In this document: piece by piece, positions 1-10,240 of the stretch
How positions within the stretch are numbered: position 1 is the stretch's first letter
How the letters are laid out: every line of letters starts with the position of its first letter
DNA from: Pestalotiopsis fici W106-1
Lineage: Eukaryota; Ascomycota; Sordariomycetes; Amphisphaeriales; Sporocadaceae
DNA length: 64,000 bases
Assembly: GCF_000516985.1 (NCBI RefSeq)
Contig: NW_006917096.1
Coordinates: 1,411,606-1,475,605 of the forward strand
Direction: 5' to 3'
Translations under genes and position numbers: made by a program
Notes under the pieces: model-generated
Told to the model about the DNA's origin: nothing
The model's database searches: none
Seen by the model: the letters and a program-made list of their open reading frames with translations, nothing else

Positions 1-324
1 CAGAAGTCCCACGTTCCTCCCCGAGGCATGCTGGGTGAGGGCGAGCGCGAGCGCCGCCCCTTCGGCCGTGGCCGTGGCGGTGACCGTGGCGACCGTGAGG
101 GTGGCTACAGACGACGTGACGCTGGTGAGGGCAAGGAGGGCGGTGCCCCTGGTGAATTCAACCCTCAATTGTGAGTGGCCCGCAGAGATTTGGTGTTTTT
201 TTGGTCATTCAGGAGGAGAAGGCGCCAAATTGTTACGATAAAAAAACGAAAACGTATGCTAACATGTTGATTTTCTAGCCGTGGTGGATTCGGCCGTGGC
301 CGCGGTGCTGCTCCTCCCTCGTAA
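1..324 (+). CDS. RPS10: Small ribosomal subunit protein eS10, 3' end (partial)
   Basis: This is the C-terminal part of cytosolic 40S ribosomal protein eS10, a structural protein of the small-subunit head. The reading frame is open from base 1 (exon 1-170). An intron at 171-278 has a GTGAGT donor, a GCTAAC branch point near 258 and a TTCTAG acceptor. The last exon is 279-324, ending in TAA. The visible protein is the family's basic RGG-type tail: PPRGMLGEGERERRPFGRGR, then a GEFNPQF segment across the splice junction, then FGRGRGAAPPS. The N-terminal Plectin/S10 domain lies outside the window. Identification rests on this tail, which is very characteristic of fungal eS10. Confidence 0.9.
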
Positions 325-2673
325 GAGAGCACACGTGCCAATTACTCAATGGACAACTCCTTCGACGCATAAGGCAGTAGGCATGGGGTGGAACAACCGA
401 CATGTACACAATGGACTGGAGGGCACCTACATGGTCAATCTTCTGCTCGCATGATAGAACTCAAGGGGGAAAAACTCGGATGCACTGGTGGGAGTTATTA
501 GGGATCATGAAACCCTCGGAACCGTCTACTGCGAATAAGGGTCATTGCTTTTGATGTCATCAAGAATTGACTTCGTCTCACGAATAATATGTGAAATGAC
601 TGAACCGTTCATCAAATGCTTGCGAATTGACCAATTGCGACGCCCAAGACGACTTACAAAACTGTTACTAAATACGTATACTAGTACGTAGGTAACTTGG
701 TTCCGCCTTTGACGGTGCCAAGTTCTCAAAGACGGAGTGTTTGTCAGCTGTGAACCCATCAGTATGAGATGTGATCTCTCTCTTTCTCTCTACATACTTG
801 GGCAAGGCATGACTCTAAATACTATTACCAGCGCATTGATCTTTTTATTTTTGCAGTTCTTGCCTATCATAGAGACTAAAGCAGCGAATCATTTCTTCAG
901 GAATCCGGAGCTTTGTTCCGTCATGACTAGCATTTCTTGATCAAACTGTTTCTGTACTCGAAACAACAGTATTAACAGAATCCAATCATGAAATCATGGC
1001 AGATGAAAATATTGCTGGCTTGAATTTCTGCTTTGAAGATACGTACATGGCCAGATTTATACTTGCATCATTGCGCTGATCTGAACAACTGTGGCTATCC
1101 ATGAGTTTCGATGGCAGAAATGAAATGAGTAACGAAAATCGCGGGATCACTTTGGGCGGTATCGTGAGTTGCTCCACTCCACACGATGGGTGTCTGATGG
1201 GAACAGAAGTTGGCTCCATTTGAAAAGTATCAACATCGGGTAAAATCGTAATGAGCAGGCGTGCAACTTTCACCAGACTTGAAAGTATCGTGCTTCTACA
1301 ACATTGAGAATCATTTTAATCAGGTCTCATGGTTATAGTCAAAGACTATGAGTTGTCACATTTGGTTCGTGTTGCTCCTCTTCTCGTCGAGCGTTTGCAG
1401 ATGCCACATAGATGTATGCAACATGCGCAAGGCGAATGAAACGAACCGGGGATTGACATCCGAGGGTCTCACCGAATGATTCTCCAGATTCAAGCCAAGT
1501 CAAGCCATGCGTTGATTACGAGTAAGGCTCTAACGACAAACGGCAGTTCTGGTTGGGGAAAAATAGCATGGGTGTGTGTGTGTTCATGTCTCGGGAGTGT
1601 TCAACCACTTGGATACTCAGCAATGAAGGTTTTGGTTACGATACTTGTATTGTACATAGGTATATATATAGCTGCGTCTAAGACAGAATCGTTGTGATAT
1701 GAGGCAGACCTTGCCCCCGGCGATACTGAAAAAGGATAATTGTTTACAAAGGCAGCAGCAACGCGCGCGTACGAGAGAGAGAGAAGAAAAAAAAAGAGCA
1801 TTGACACGAAAGAGACAGCGACGAGATCGCGATCCAAGTCCATGTATTCTAGACCGTATGGCGCCGCTAGAGGATTATACCCCCCGAGCTTTAGGCCGAA
1901 TATGGGGCCAGATGGTGCTGCCAAAAGACCGATGACGTCTGCGTCTGAAGAGCTGGGAAATCTCGCGTGCAGAAAAAAGTCGGCCAGGCACTCGAAGCAC
2001 TGCAGCTCTCCCCCTAGAGCCGCCCTTCTAGTGGGGTGGCTGCCGTCCTCTCGAGGCATTCTATGGCTCGTTGTCCTTCTATGGACCGACCGGCTTCTGT
2101 CATGATTGGTTGCTGGTGACCGCCCATGGAAACCTGGTTGCACCCCCACAGCGGGGAACTGAATTGAAGCTGTGTAAGTCGTGCATTTCAGTCCGTTAAT
2201 TGCCCCTCTCTGATGCCCAGGAGCAAGGCCATGGGAAAACAGCTCCTTGATTGTTGCTACTGCAAGCGTGCCTGAGTTTCCGATACTGGGGATACATGGC
2301 ATTATTGAGATGAGATGGGTAGGGGAACAGATGGGGCTTGCAGTTTGTGAGAGGTTTTTCGTGTGTCACTAGATACGATAGCTACGTACCTGATCATAAG
2401 CCCATCAGCATCAATGGTCGTTTGTTTCCCGAGAGCTCAAGTCTGCCCTACTCGCAGCCCCAAATCCAATCACCATATATAGTCCTTCCCTACCTCCCGC
2501 GTCGACCGATCGAAACCTTACTTGAAATCTCCCATTCACATTTCCCATTCTCCTCGCTCCAGTTGGTCTTGTGCTGTTCAACTTTTTTTGTCTTTTGTGA
2601 TACCCCCGCTTCCCATTCACAGCCATACATACCAACAACACGTACCCTCCTCTACCCAACACACATAATCAAG
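325..2673. other. Intergenic region between eS10 and the polyol dehydrogenase
   Basis: No convincing gene is visible in this 2.3 kb. It should hold the eS10 3' UTR and the dehydrogenase promoter. The last 100 bases before the ATG are pyrimidine- and ACA-rich and lack an upstream ATG, typical of a fungal leader. A 233-codon open frame on the minus strand (1601-2302) has no recognisable features and is not called as a gene. Confidence 0.6.
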
Positions 2674-4298
2674 ATGGCCGCTCAATTGCCCAAGACCATG
2701 AAGGCTCTCAGGTTTGTCCCCTCCCCCACCGCTCCCGCGTTATGTGATCTTGGCGTATGGATCAGAGTTCTGCTTGCTCCCGTGTGTACGAGCATTGACT
2801 CTCCAACGACTGTTCTGAAGACCCGAATCATAATGCCAGAATACTGATCCATTGTCCACGCGCAGATATGAGAAGCCCGAGGACTGGAGCATCGTCGAGG
2901 TGCCCCTGCCCAAGATCCGAGCTGGTGATGTTCTGATCAAGGTCAAGGTACGTCTCCACGACAATCTCGTTTCCTTTGCCCTTTGCGTAATCCTTCATAG
3001 CTTCAAATGTCTAACATTGATCGATTCCCAGGCTTGTGGTGTTTGCGGTACCGATTTGCACATTCACGAGGGAGAGTTCATCGCCAAGTTCCCCCTGATT
3101 CCCGGACACGAGACCATCGGTGTTGTTGTCGGTAAGAGAAGGCAATTGTTCGATTTCTGGTGGTTTCGCAGGCTAAGAACATTGTAGACATGGCCCCTGA
3201 TGTCAAGGGCTTCAAGGTCGGTGACCGCGTCGCCGCTGACAACTCAGAGCTTTGTGGTCACTGGTAAGTGGTCCAAGCCATACTTTGACTTTGGGCCAGT
3301 ATACTGACCTCTCTACTTCAGCTTCTACTGCCGAAGAGGCGAGGCCCTCCTCTGCGAGGACTTCTCCGCCCACGGTGTCCTGAACTTGGACGGCGGTTTC
3401 GCTGAATACGTTAGTCGCTCCGTGATATATCTCAGCTGTTGGTCATATACTCACATCTCGTCGGCAGTGCAACTACCCCCAGGGCAAGCTCTTCAAGATC
3501 AACAACATCAGCGATGTCGACGCCACTCTCATTGAGCCCGCTTCTTGCGCCATGCACGGTCTGGAGAAGATCGCCCCCAAGGCCGGATCTCACGCTCTCC
3601 TCATCGGTGCTGGTCCTACCGGTCTTATGATGGCTCAGTTCTTGTAAGAACTCAAAATAGACACAAATACAGAGACGATTGCTGACAGCCACCAACAGGA
3701 AGAACTCTGGTGTCTCCCAATTGACCATTGCCGCCCCCGAGGGTCCCAAGATTGAGCTCGCCAAGAGCCTCGATGCCGCCGATACCTACATCCCTCTCTC
3801 CCGCAAGGATGCCACCCCTCAGTGGGAGCAGCTCAAGAAGGACAACCCATACGGCTTCGATATCGGTTCGTATTGTCGGGATCCGTACAATTTCGTTGCG
3901 CTTTGCTAACCACAAATACAGTCGTTGAGGCTTCCGGAAGCTCCAAGGTCCTGGAGGACGCCATCAACTACGTCCGCCGTGGAGGCAAGCTCGTCTGCTA
4001 CGGTGTCTACCCCAACTCTGCCCGCGTCTCGTGGCCTCCTGCCAAGATCTTTGGTGATGGTATGTACCGAGTCGGTTTGAAGTATTCTGCGCACATTCTA
4101 ATCCGTATTTCAGAAATCACCATCATTGGTTCCTTCTCCGAGACCTTCATGTTCCCCGCCACCGTTGACTACCTTGACAGCGGCAAGGTGAAGACCAAGG
4201 GTATCGTGAACAAGACCTTCAAGCTCGAGCAGTGGGGTGAGGCTCTGGAGAGCATCCGCAACAAGTCCGCCATCAAGGCCGCCATTGTCTTTGACTAA
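2674..4298 (+). CDS. Zinc-dependent medium-chain polyol dehydrogenase, D-arabinitol dehydrogenase type
   Basis: A cytosolic zinc MDR-family dehydrogenase that probably oxidises a polyol with NAD(P)+. Nine exons give 349 aa: 2674-2711, 2866-2947, 3032-3131, 3188-3263, 3322-3409, 3468-3643, 3699-3865, 3922-4059, 4114-4298. The catalytic zinc ligands are visible as C45 in CGVCGTDLH and H66/E67 in PGHE. The structural-zinc lobe is C96-x2-C99-x2-C102-x7-C110. The Rossmann nucleotide motif is IGAGPTG, and a VVEASG motif follows. Length fits the family (about 350 aa). The start is the only ATG before MKALRYEKP, with a good context (AAGATGG). The overall pattern resembles fungal NADP D-arabinitol dehydrogenases, but the substrate is inferred and a sorbitol- or threonine-type activity is possible. 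The first intron (154 bp) is the longest. Confidence 0.85.
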
Positions 4299-4808
4299 GC
4301 ATGTGGGGCTTGATGTTTAGAGAGGAGGACCCAATAGATGGCATGTTCAAATCTATAGAGGGTATTGGAGATCTGAAATGGACATGAAAAAGCTCCCTGG
4401 GAGGGACAAGAAAAGTAAAAAAGGCAAAAGTTTAGGTCAGCGCAAGTAACGAATACCATTTTATGATTGATGACGGAAACCCCGATTTTCATATATTCTT
4501 AGATGAATGTTACATGTCCATCAAGGTAGTATCTGTCCATGGTGCCACACGCTCCACATCAGTGCCGGCAAGGTTCTCGGCTCAAAATGCTGCTTTACAA
4601 ATACTACATACTGCGACGCTCCAACCAATGGAATATACTCTGCAGAGTGGTGCTCGGTACTCGAATATGTAAGCAAAACGTCATGAATCCTAAAGTAGCT
4701 CAGTACCTCCCCGCGCTTCCGGATTTGCACGACTATAACAATGCCTACCTGGCCTTATACACGCCGATATCCACATCTCTACTTGAAGAAGGAAGAAGAA
4801 AAAATACA

Positions 4809-5745
4809 ATGCCGACAGCAGTAGTAACTGGAGCAAACTCGGGTATTGGCCATGAATTTGCAAAGCTTCTCATAAAAGAGGTAAATGAATATCAACCCAT
4901 GAAAACGCCGACATCAAAACATAAGTTCAAGAACCATTTGACATTGATACTCCAAACCCCCACAGGGCTACGACGTACACGCCGTGGACGTGAACAATGG
5001 TACCAAGTTACAATCCCTCTCATGCCAGACTTCTCAGCTCGACGTATCGTCGCCCGAGTCGATTGCCGCCTTTGCAGCGTCTTTCGGCGACGAGCGCCCG
5101 CTCGACTTGTTGCTCAACGTGGCCGGCATCATGGCGCCTCACGAGGCGGATGCGCTCGAGACTGTGGACATGGAGACGCTGCATCGCGTCTTTGCCGTCA
5201 ATACTTTTGGACCTTTGTTGCTAACCCAGGCCCGTAAGCGGCTCTTTTGGCTGTCTTTGCCGCGTTTGGTTTAATTTGCTTTACATGACAGTCGATTCTC
5301 TTTGAATTTCCTCTCAAACTTTTGAGGATACCAATGCATCTTTCAATGAAGTATCAGCATTACTGACTTTTTGATCATCTACCAAACAGTCCTACCAGCT
5401 CTCCTACGGTCCTCGGGGCCGCCCAAAGTTGGCGTCGTATCCAGCCGTGTGGGCAGCATCGCCGACAATTCCACCGGCGGACTGTATGCCTACCGGGGCA
5501 GCAAGGCGGCGGTCAATGCCGTGTTCAAGAACCTGAGCGTCGATCTCGGCGGCCGCGGCGTTGTTGTCGTTATTCTGCACCCGGGCATTGTCAGGACCGG
5601 ACTTGACCCCTCGGCGCACCATGCTAGTGGTGAGGCTGTCGAGCCTGATGAGGCCGCTGAAAAGCTCTGGCGTGTGATGCGTGGCAAGGGTCTGGAGAAT
5701 ACAGGGCGCTTCTGGCATCGTGAGGGTTACGAGTTGCCTTGGTAA
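4809..5745 (+). CDS. Short-chain dehydrogenase/reductase, C-factor-like
   Basis: A classical SDR of 231 aa, shorter than most family members but complete. Exons are 4809-4880, 4966-5233 and 5390-5745. The N-terminal cofactor motif TGANSGIG lies at residues 7-14. An N-x-AG segment (LNVAGIMA) follows, then the catalytic set: S in VVSSRVGS and Y-x3-K in YAYRGSKAAV. After the active site comes HPGIVRTGL, typical of C-factor/carbonyl-reductase-like SDRs. The start was chosen because the dinucleotide-binding strand begins directly after MPTAVV; an open in-frame stretch upstream has no SDR similarity. The substrate cannot be read from sequence. It lies 510 bp downstream of the polyol dehydrogenase in the same direction, so a functional link is possible but unproven. 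Confidence 0.83.
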
Positions 5746-6382
5746 TTTTGGGACATTGGAGTTGAGCTACTGGAAAGCGGTGGGTATACTGTGTCATTGT
5801 ATGACTGGCGTACTATCATATATACAAAGCCAGTCTAAAAAGAATAACCATCATTGATAACTGATATTAGCTAATGCGCTCCATTCCACTCGATGTCACC
5901 AAGCTACTCTGCTGAAGGAAGACTCGTGGATGCATATACTAATTTCTGACGTTTAAATGGCATTCCTATGGTTTATAGAGATGATAATTCGAGTAGAATC
6001 ACATCAACCAAAATCGCAAGCTGGCACCATGCAGTCTAGTTGACCACATGATTCAAATGAGTGTTAATTTATCAATCAAGTCAAAATGTAAGACAATGAT
6101 TTGAGGTTTGTCCGCAAAACAAAACAAAGCATTGTTCTAGAGGACAATGAGAGAAGGCTCTGCAGTCAGCGACTTTCTGCTTTGTTAGCCTGATACATAT
6201 TACTAAATCCAGGACATGGTATTTTCTTTCGTGACAGAGAATCAATATATAAGTAAATAAATATAAAGCAGACATGGCTTAACTCGCAAGCATCGAGATT
6301 GGTTTGCTATATTAAAACTCCGGACAACGGAACCTCGATATAGTCAGTACTCCACAGCCGCAGATCGGACCTGGAAGACATA
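5746..6382. other. Intergenic region, AT-rich
   Basis: No gene, RNA or repeat was recognised. It holds the SDR terminator region and the promoter of the next gene. Confidence 0.6.
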
Positions 6383-7198
6383 ATGCCTAGTATCGTGATT
6401 GCCGTGCACGAGTACACATGCGGGTGTACGAAACGCCAAGTCCATGGCTACGACCCTTTCGATCTCCTCCGCAAGTACGCCGACGATTTGGGTTTCGTGC
6501 GCCATCATCGCTTCCTCTGGGATGCGCACACTGACTCTGACCAACAGACATTTGGCCAAAACCTCTTCTGGCAAGCATCGGGGAGGCAAGGTACGTGCCC
6601 GGACTGCTACTGGTTTGCTGACTTTGAGAATTTAAGACTCGACGACGACGCAGCGGCACCACAGAAGACGAGAAGACCCACACAGAGCAGCAGCGAGTCA
6701 CCAGCTTGGGACATGATAGAAGCCCAGGTCGAAAACTGCGAGGAGCAGAGTCTACACCGGTCCATGTTTGCCCGCAAGTCAGAGCAGCAAATTGCCGAAA
6801 TCAACAAATTCGTGACGCACAAGCTCGTGAAGTACCTCTACTGGGACGAGCCGCAACAAGCTGCCGGCAATATGATCTTTCATCTCCTGAGAAGCATCGA
6901 ATCACTCCCAACTTATTTGGATCGAAATCTCTTCATAGCCATTGTGGCTCAACGATGTGGTTCAGTCTGTCATATCTTGGTACGCGATATGGCAACGTAC
7001 ATTGCGACCTACCTCGGCTTCGGTACAGTCTTTTGGCCACATCTCCGAAGTGCTTACGATGCACGAAGGCATAGAGTAGTTGAAGATATCTCTGCTGACG
7101 TGCAGCTCAAACTGGAGGAAGCTGAGGAGCGGATGAAAATCGTCCAATGGCAGCTTGACGTGGCTGAAAAGCTGAGCGACCAGAATGCAGAGGTGTAA
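6383..7198 (+). CDS. Uncharacterised single-exon protein with CxC and CxxC motifs
   Basis: An intronless 271-codon frame that I do not recognise as a named family. Near the N-terminus are C13-x-C15 (YTCGCTKRQ) and C72-x2-C75 (GTCPDCYWF), with histidines between them, a layout that could bind one zinc ion. The middle (about 95-235) looks helical and ends in aromatic-rich segments. The last 35 residues (LKLEEAEERMKIVQWQL) should form an amphipathic helix or short coiled coil. There is no signal peptide or clear membrane span. Many hypocrealean genomes carry small proteins of this CxC...CxxC type with unknown roles. The start is the first ATG in the frame. That it is a real gene is inferred from length and composition. 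Confidence 0.6.
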   Translation: MPSIVIAVHEYTCGCTKRQVHGYDPFDLLRKYADDLGFVRHHRFLWDAHTDSDQQTFGQNLFWQASGRQGTCPDCYWFADFENLRLDDDAAAPQKTRRPTQSSSESPAWDMIEAQVENCEEQSLHRSMFARKSEQQIAEINKFVTHKLVKYLYWDEPQQAAGNMIFHLLRSIESLPTYLDRNLFIAIVAQRCGSVCHILVRDMATYIATYLGFGTVFWPHLRSAYDARRHRVVEDISADVQLKLEEAEERMKIVQWQLDVAEKLSDQNAEV

Positions 7199-7990
7199 CA
7201 CTCTTACTATGTACTGTATGGGGTTTCTTAGAGAGGTAGCTAGTTGATTAACTTTCCATGTCCGAGTAGTTCAACGGCATGAAATCTTTCTAGTAACAGC
7301 AAGCATCAACTATCGCAAACGTGATATGAAAGTAACATTCCATTGAACACGATCAAAGGAAGGCGTTTGGAGTGGAATAGATCAAATGGGCTCAGAACAA
7401 CAATTTCATCTCATCGTCAGATCAACTAGCAAGTCTAAATCAGGTCTCGTGGGGCATGCGCTGAATAAATACATGATACTTCATTATTGGCTCAGCCAAC
7501 TACTGTCTTTGCAGTCGCTACCTCGACACAATCATCTCCGTTCATGGTAATTTATGGCCAACAATTTAGCAATATGACGATCCCCGTAAGAAGAGGGAAT
7601 ATATATTTGGTGAAATTCGACTACGCTGATTGGAGTGAGGTTGCAACCTCACCTTGACCTTCGATTTGCTTTGCGGCCTTCGGGATCAGTGCTTGAAGGA
7701 CTGCAACAATGATCTGCAGCCACTCAAGCGCCCAATATTGCCTCAAATAGGCAATAAAGAGACCCAAAGAGATGGCCAGGACGAGCACCAAGTACTGCCC
7801 CATGCAAGAATCTGTTTTAATGGAAAACGCCTCCCGGCCACGCCGTCTGTGCTGCTCCTAGACTAAAACTCCAGGCTTGGCCCAAAGAAATCTGTCGTGC
7901 AGGCTTTTGAGGAACTGCCCTTTCAGCAGTATTCCGATCCTCATGTTCATCGACCTTGATTTCAAGCAACTAACATGGTTGCTAAAAGAT
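7199..7990. other. Convergent intergenic region, holds the UTP7 3' UTR
   Basis: Two converging genes end here. The only candidate inside is a 60-codon minus-strand frame, listed separately. Nothing else was recognised. Confidence 0.5.
7621..7803 (-). CDS. Possible small single-pass membrane protein
   Basis: A 60-codon frame starting MGQYLVLVLAISLGLFIAYL, with a strong hydrophobic segment at residues 4-20 and a second moderately hydrophobic stretch (WLQIIVAVLQAL). It lies 190 bp beyond the UTP7 stop on the same strand, so it may simply sit in the UTP7 3' UTR. No family was recognised and no intron signals extend it. Short frames of this size arise by chance, so this is a weak call. Confidence 0.2.
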   Translation of the reverse strand: MGQYLVLVLAISLGLFIAYLRQYWALEWLQIIVAVLQALIPKAAKQIEGQGEVATSLQSA

Positions 7991-9837
7991 TTATTCCTTC
8001 CTGGCAAATCTACCAAGAGCGGGACCGAGCTCCGTGGCCTGCTCTTGATGCTTTTGCTGATTCTTTTGCTTCTGCTCCTCCCAGATTTGATCTATCTTCA
8101 TTCTCTTTTCATCGATGATGTTCTTGGACCGCTGCTTTCTCATGTACTTCTTCATGGCAGAGTTCTTTCCGCGAGCACGGTTCTTCATCTCTGTCTCGAT
8201 ATCGACGGGCTTGGCATCCAAGTCCCGCTCGGCTTGTCGTTGCTTCTCACTGCGGAGATCCAAATTTCCGATGAAGTTGGGGTCGAGCGCAATCATCTCG
8301 GGCTGCAACTTGTTGAGCAGACCCTTCACCTGGGATTCTTGTCGCTGCTTGGCGGTCTCGAACGGATTGACTTCCAAAGCATCAAAGTTGGCTTCACCAG
8401 CACCAGGAACGATGATCGACTAGGGCCAAAAGTCAGTGGACCAGGGATCAAGACAAAATGAAGAAAACTCACCGAGAATCCCTCATCGTGGGATACACCA
8501 AGTGTATCCTCAAATGGGCACCACCTGACCCTTTCTACGGCCTTGCCCTCTCCACCCCAAGCCATGTATGGTGATTGGACCTTTTCTTGGTCGGCTTTAT
8601 GCTTGACAAACAAATCCTTCCAAATGGTTGTCGATGTACTCCAGCCAACAGCCGTCTAGTTTAACAGTTAGCACATGTTTGAGATTTCGCCTTTGCAGGG
8701 TGTTTCTAAGATTTCGTTTGACTTACAAGATTTCGGTCTGATATGCTCACAGATGCAGCAGGTGTGCGTGTGAAATAGTTATTGACTTCCTTGAACATAC
8801 GGATGTCCCTGGTATAATTGTTAGCAACCGTCTCTGATCTATGTCTCATCAAACACAAGGACATACCAGACAGCCATTTTCCGATCTTGGCCAGTTGACA
8901 CCATGTACCTGCCCTCTCTGTCCATGGCCAAAGATCTGACAGGACCCTTGTGTGCAAGCAACTTCACCAATGGCTCGGTTGAATTGGGGGACCAGAGTGT
9001 TACTGTTCCGTTTTGGTGACCTACGTGCATTACGGCATTGTATGGGTTCTGGGACATGGCCGTAGGCGGACCAAGCTTGGTGGGAATCTCTGTTACGAGT
9101 TGCCCAGTCGAAACGTCTTGCCACTTGAGATAACCCGACAAACCGGCTGTGGCTAGCAAGTAGTGGTAAGGGAGAAATTCCATGTGGGAAACTTCTTGCA
9201 GCTTCCGCATGCAGTGTATTTCTACACCATTGCTGTCGTAGATGTAAACATATTTCCTCTGTGAGACAGCAAAGAACTGGTCGGCCAGGAACTGAACGTC
9301 GCGAACCGTCTCTCCCAGCTGCAGCTCACACTTGAGCTTGCCAGCACGCCAATCCATCAACGCTACATGGCCCTTGCGGCCACCGAGCAGTATATTCCGG
9401 CCAGGGCGATCGTACTCGAAGCAATATGGTCCCAATTCGTTCAGTGTGAGCTCGAATCTCTTCTTGGCCGTTCCGGCAGAGACGCCCTCTTGGATTTCCT
9501 CCTGGCGCACTCGGTATGTTCGCTCAAGCTCAGTCTCTGGCTCCAGGAAACCGGCATCGTTTTCAAGCAGGATTTCGGCGTCCTTGGCAGCAATAGCAGC
9601 ATCCTTGTACTTGCTCTCCAACCCTTTCAAGTTGCGCCGTAGTTTCTTGTCCTTGATACCCTTGATGTCAATCCTGCTGCCACGGCCATAGTCTCTGCGG
9701 GCTTCCTTGTGCCGTCGTATTCTGTCGCGCTCGTGCTTTGGGAGAAGCTCTGTTCTGGCCTTCTTTACAGTGACGGCACCATTGTCGTGTCCCTTGGCGA
9801 ATGGGCGCTCCGTGAGCTCGAGGTCGTCGCGCTCCAT
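7991..9837 (-). CDS. UTP7: U3 snoRNP / SSU processome WD40 protein Utp7 (WDR46)
   Basis: Utp7 is a nucleolar WD40 protein of the small-subunit processome, needed for pre-18S rRNA cleavage at the early A sites. Four exons on the minus strand give 554 aa: 9837-8867, 8808-8727, 8655-8473, 8419-7991, with introns of 58, 71 and 53 bp. The N-terminal 110 residues are charged and helical (ELLPKHERDRIRRHKEARRD). WD-type blades follow, for example HVALMDWRAGKL, YVYIYDSNGVEIH and GRYMVSTGQDRKMAVW. The C-terminal domain contains EVNPFE and a lysine-rich tail (MRKQRSKNIIDEKRMKIDQI) typical of Utp7. Length equals that known for the yeast protein. It is divergently paired with TSR1. Confidence 0.93.
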
Positions 9838-10240
9838 TTTGTTATGTTGTGTAGTGCCTTTTGCTGAGCAGTGCCAAACGTTCGCATTGATGGATGCGAT
9901 GCGACCATGAAATTTTCTGGGCCAGTCATTGAACTTTTTAGCGGGGTCTTTGCGGAAAATTGGGTCTTGACAGGGAACTCAAAGCGCTAACCGCCGCTGA
10001 GAGTTACCGATAACGATAACCACAAAAAAATATTCAGCATTGCCCCTCCATCACTTTCTCGATAAACCACCCCGCGATTGTCGATAATTGCAACCAAGGC
10101 AGTCGTTGCACGAGAACGACGCCCCCAAATCATTCTGAATCATACCTAGGTGACTCACTCAGTCGAAGGTGTCATTCGGGGACCAAAGGTTCAATCTGGC
10201 TTCTCTTCCATTTAGATTTAAAGCCGGAGGCGAAGGAAAG
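9838..10240. promoter_or_regulatory. Bidirectional promoter UTP7 / TSR1
   Basis: This 403 bp separates the start codons of two divergent genes for 40S assembly. On the UTP7 side lies GCGATGCG (9896-9903), which matches the first six bases of the yeast PAC element. TGAAATTTTC (9908-9917), close to the RRPE core, is five bases away. The two elements often occur together in ribosome-biogenesis promoters in yeasts. Whether they work in this fungus is inference. Confidence 0.5.

Noticed and set aside
1601..2302. Open frame of 233 codons on the minus strand
   Set aside because: No domain, low-complexity stretches, region is the promoter side of the polyol dehydrogenase; chance frame is likely.
7877..8461. 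Leucine-rich plus-strand frame
   Set aside because: Antisense shadow of the charged UTP7 C-terminus.
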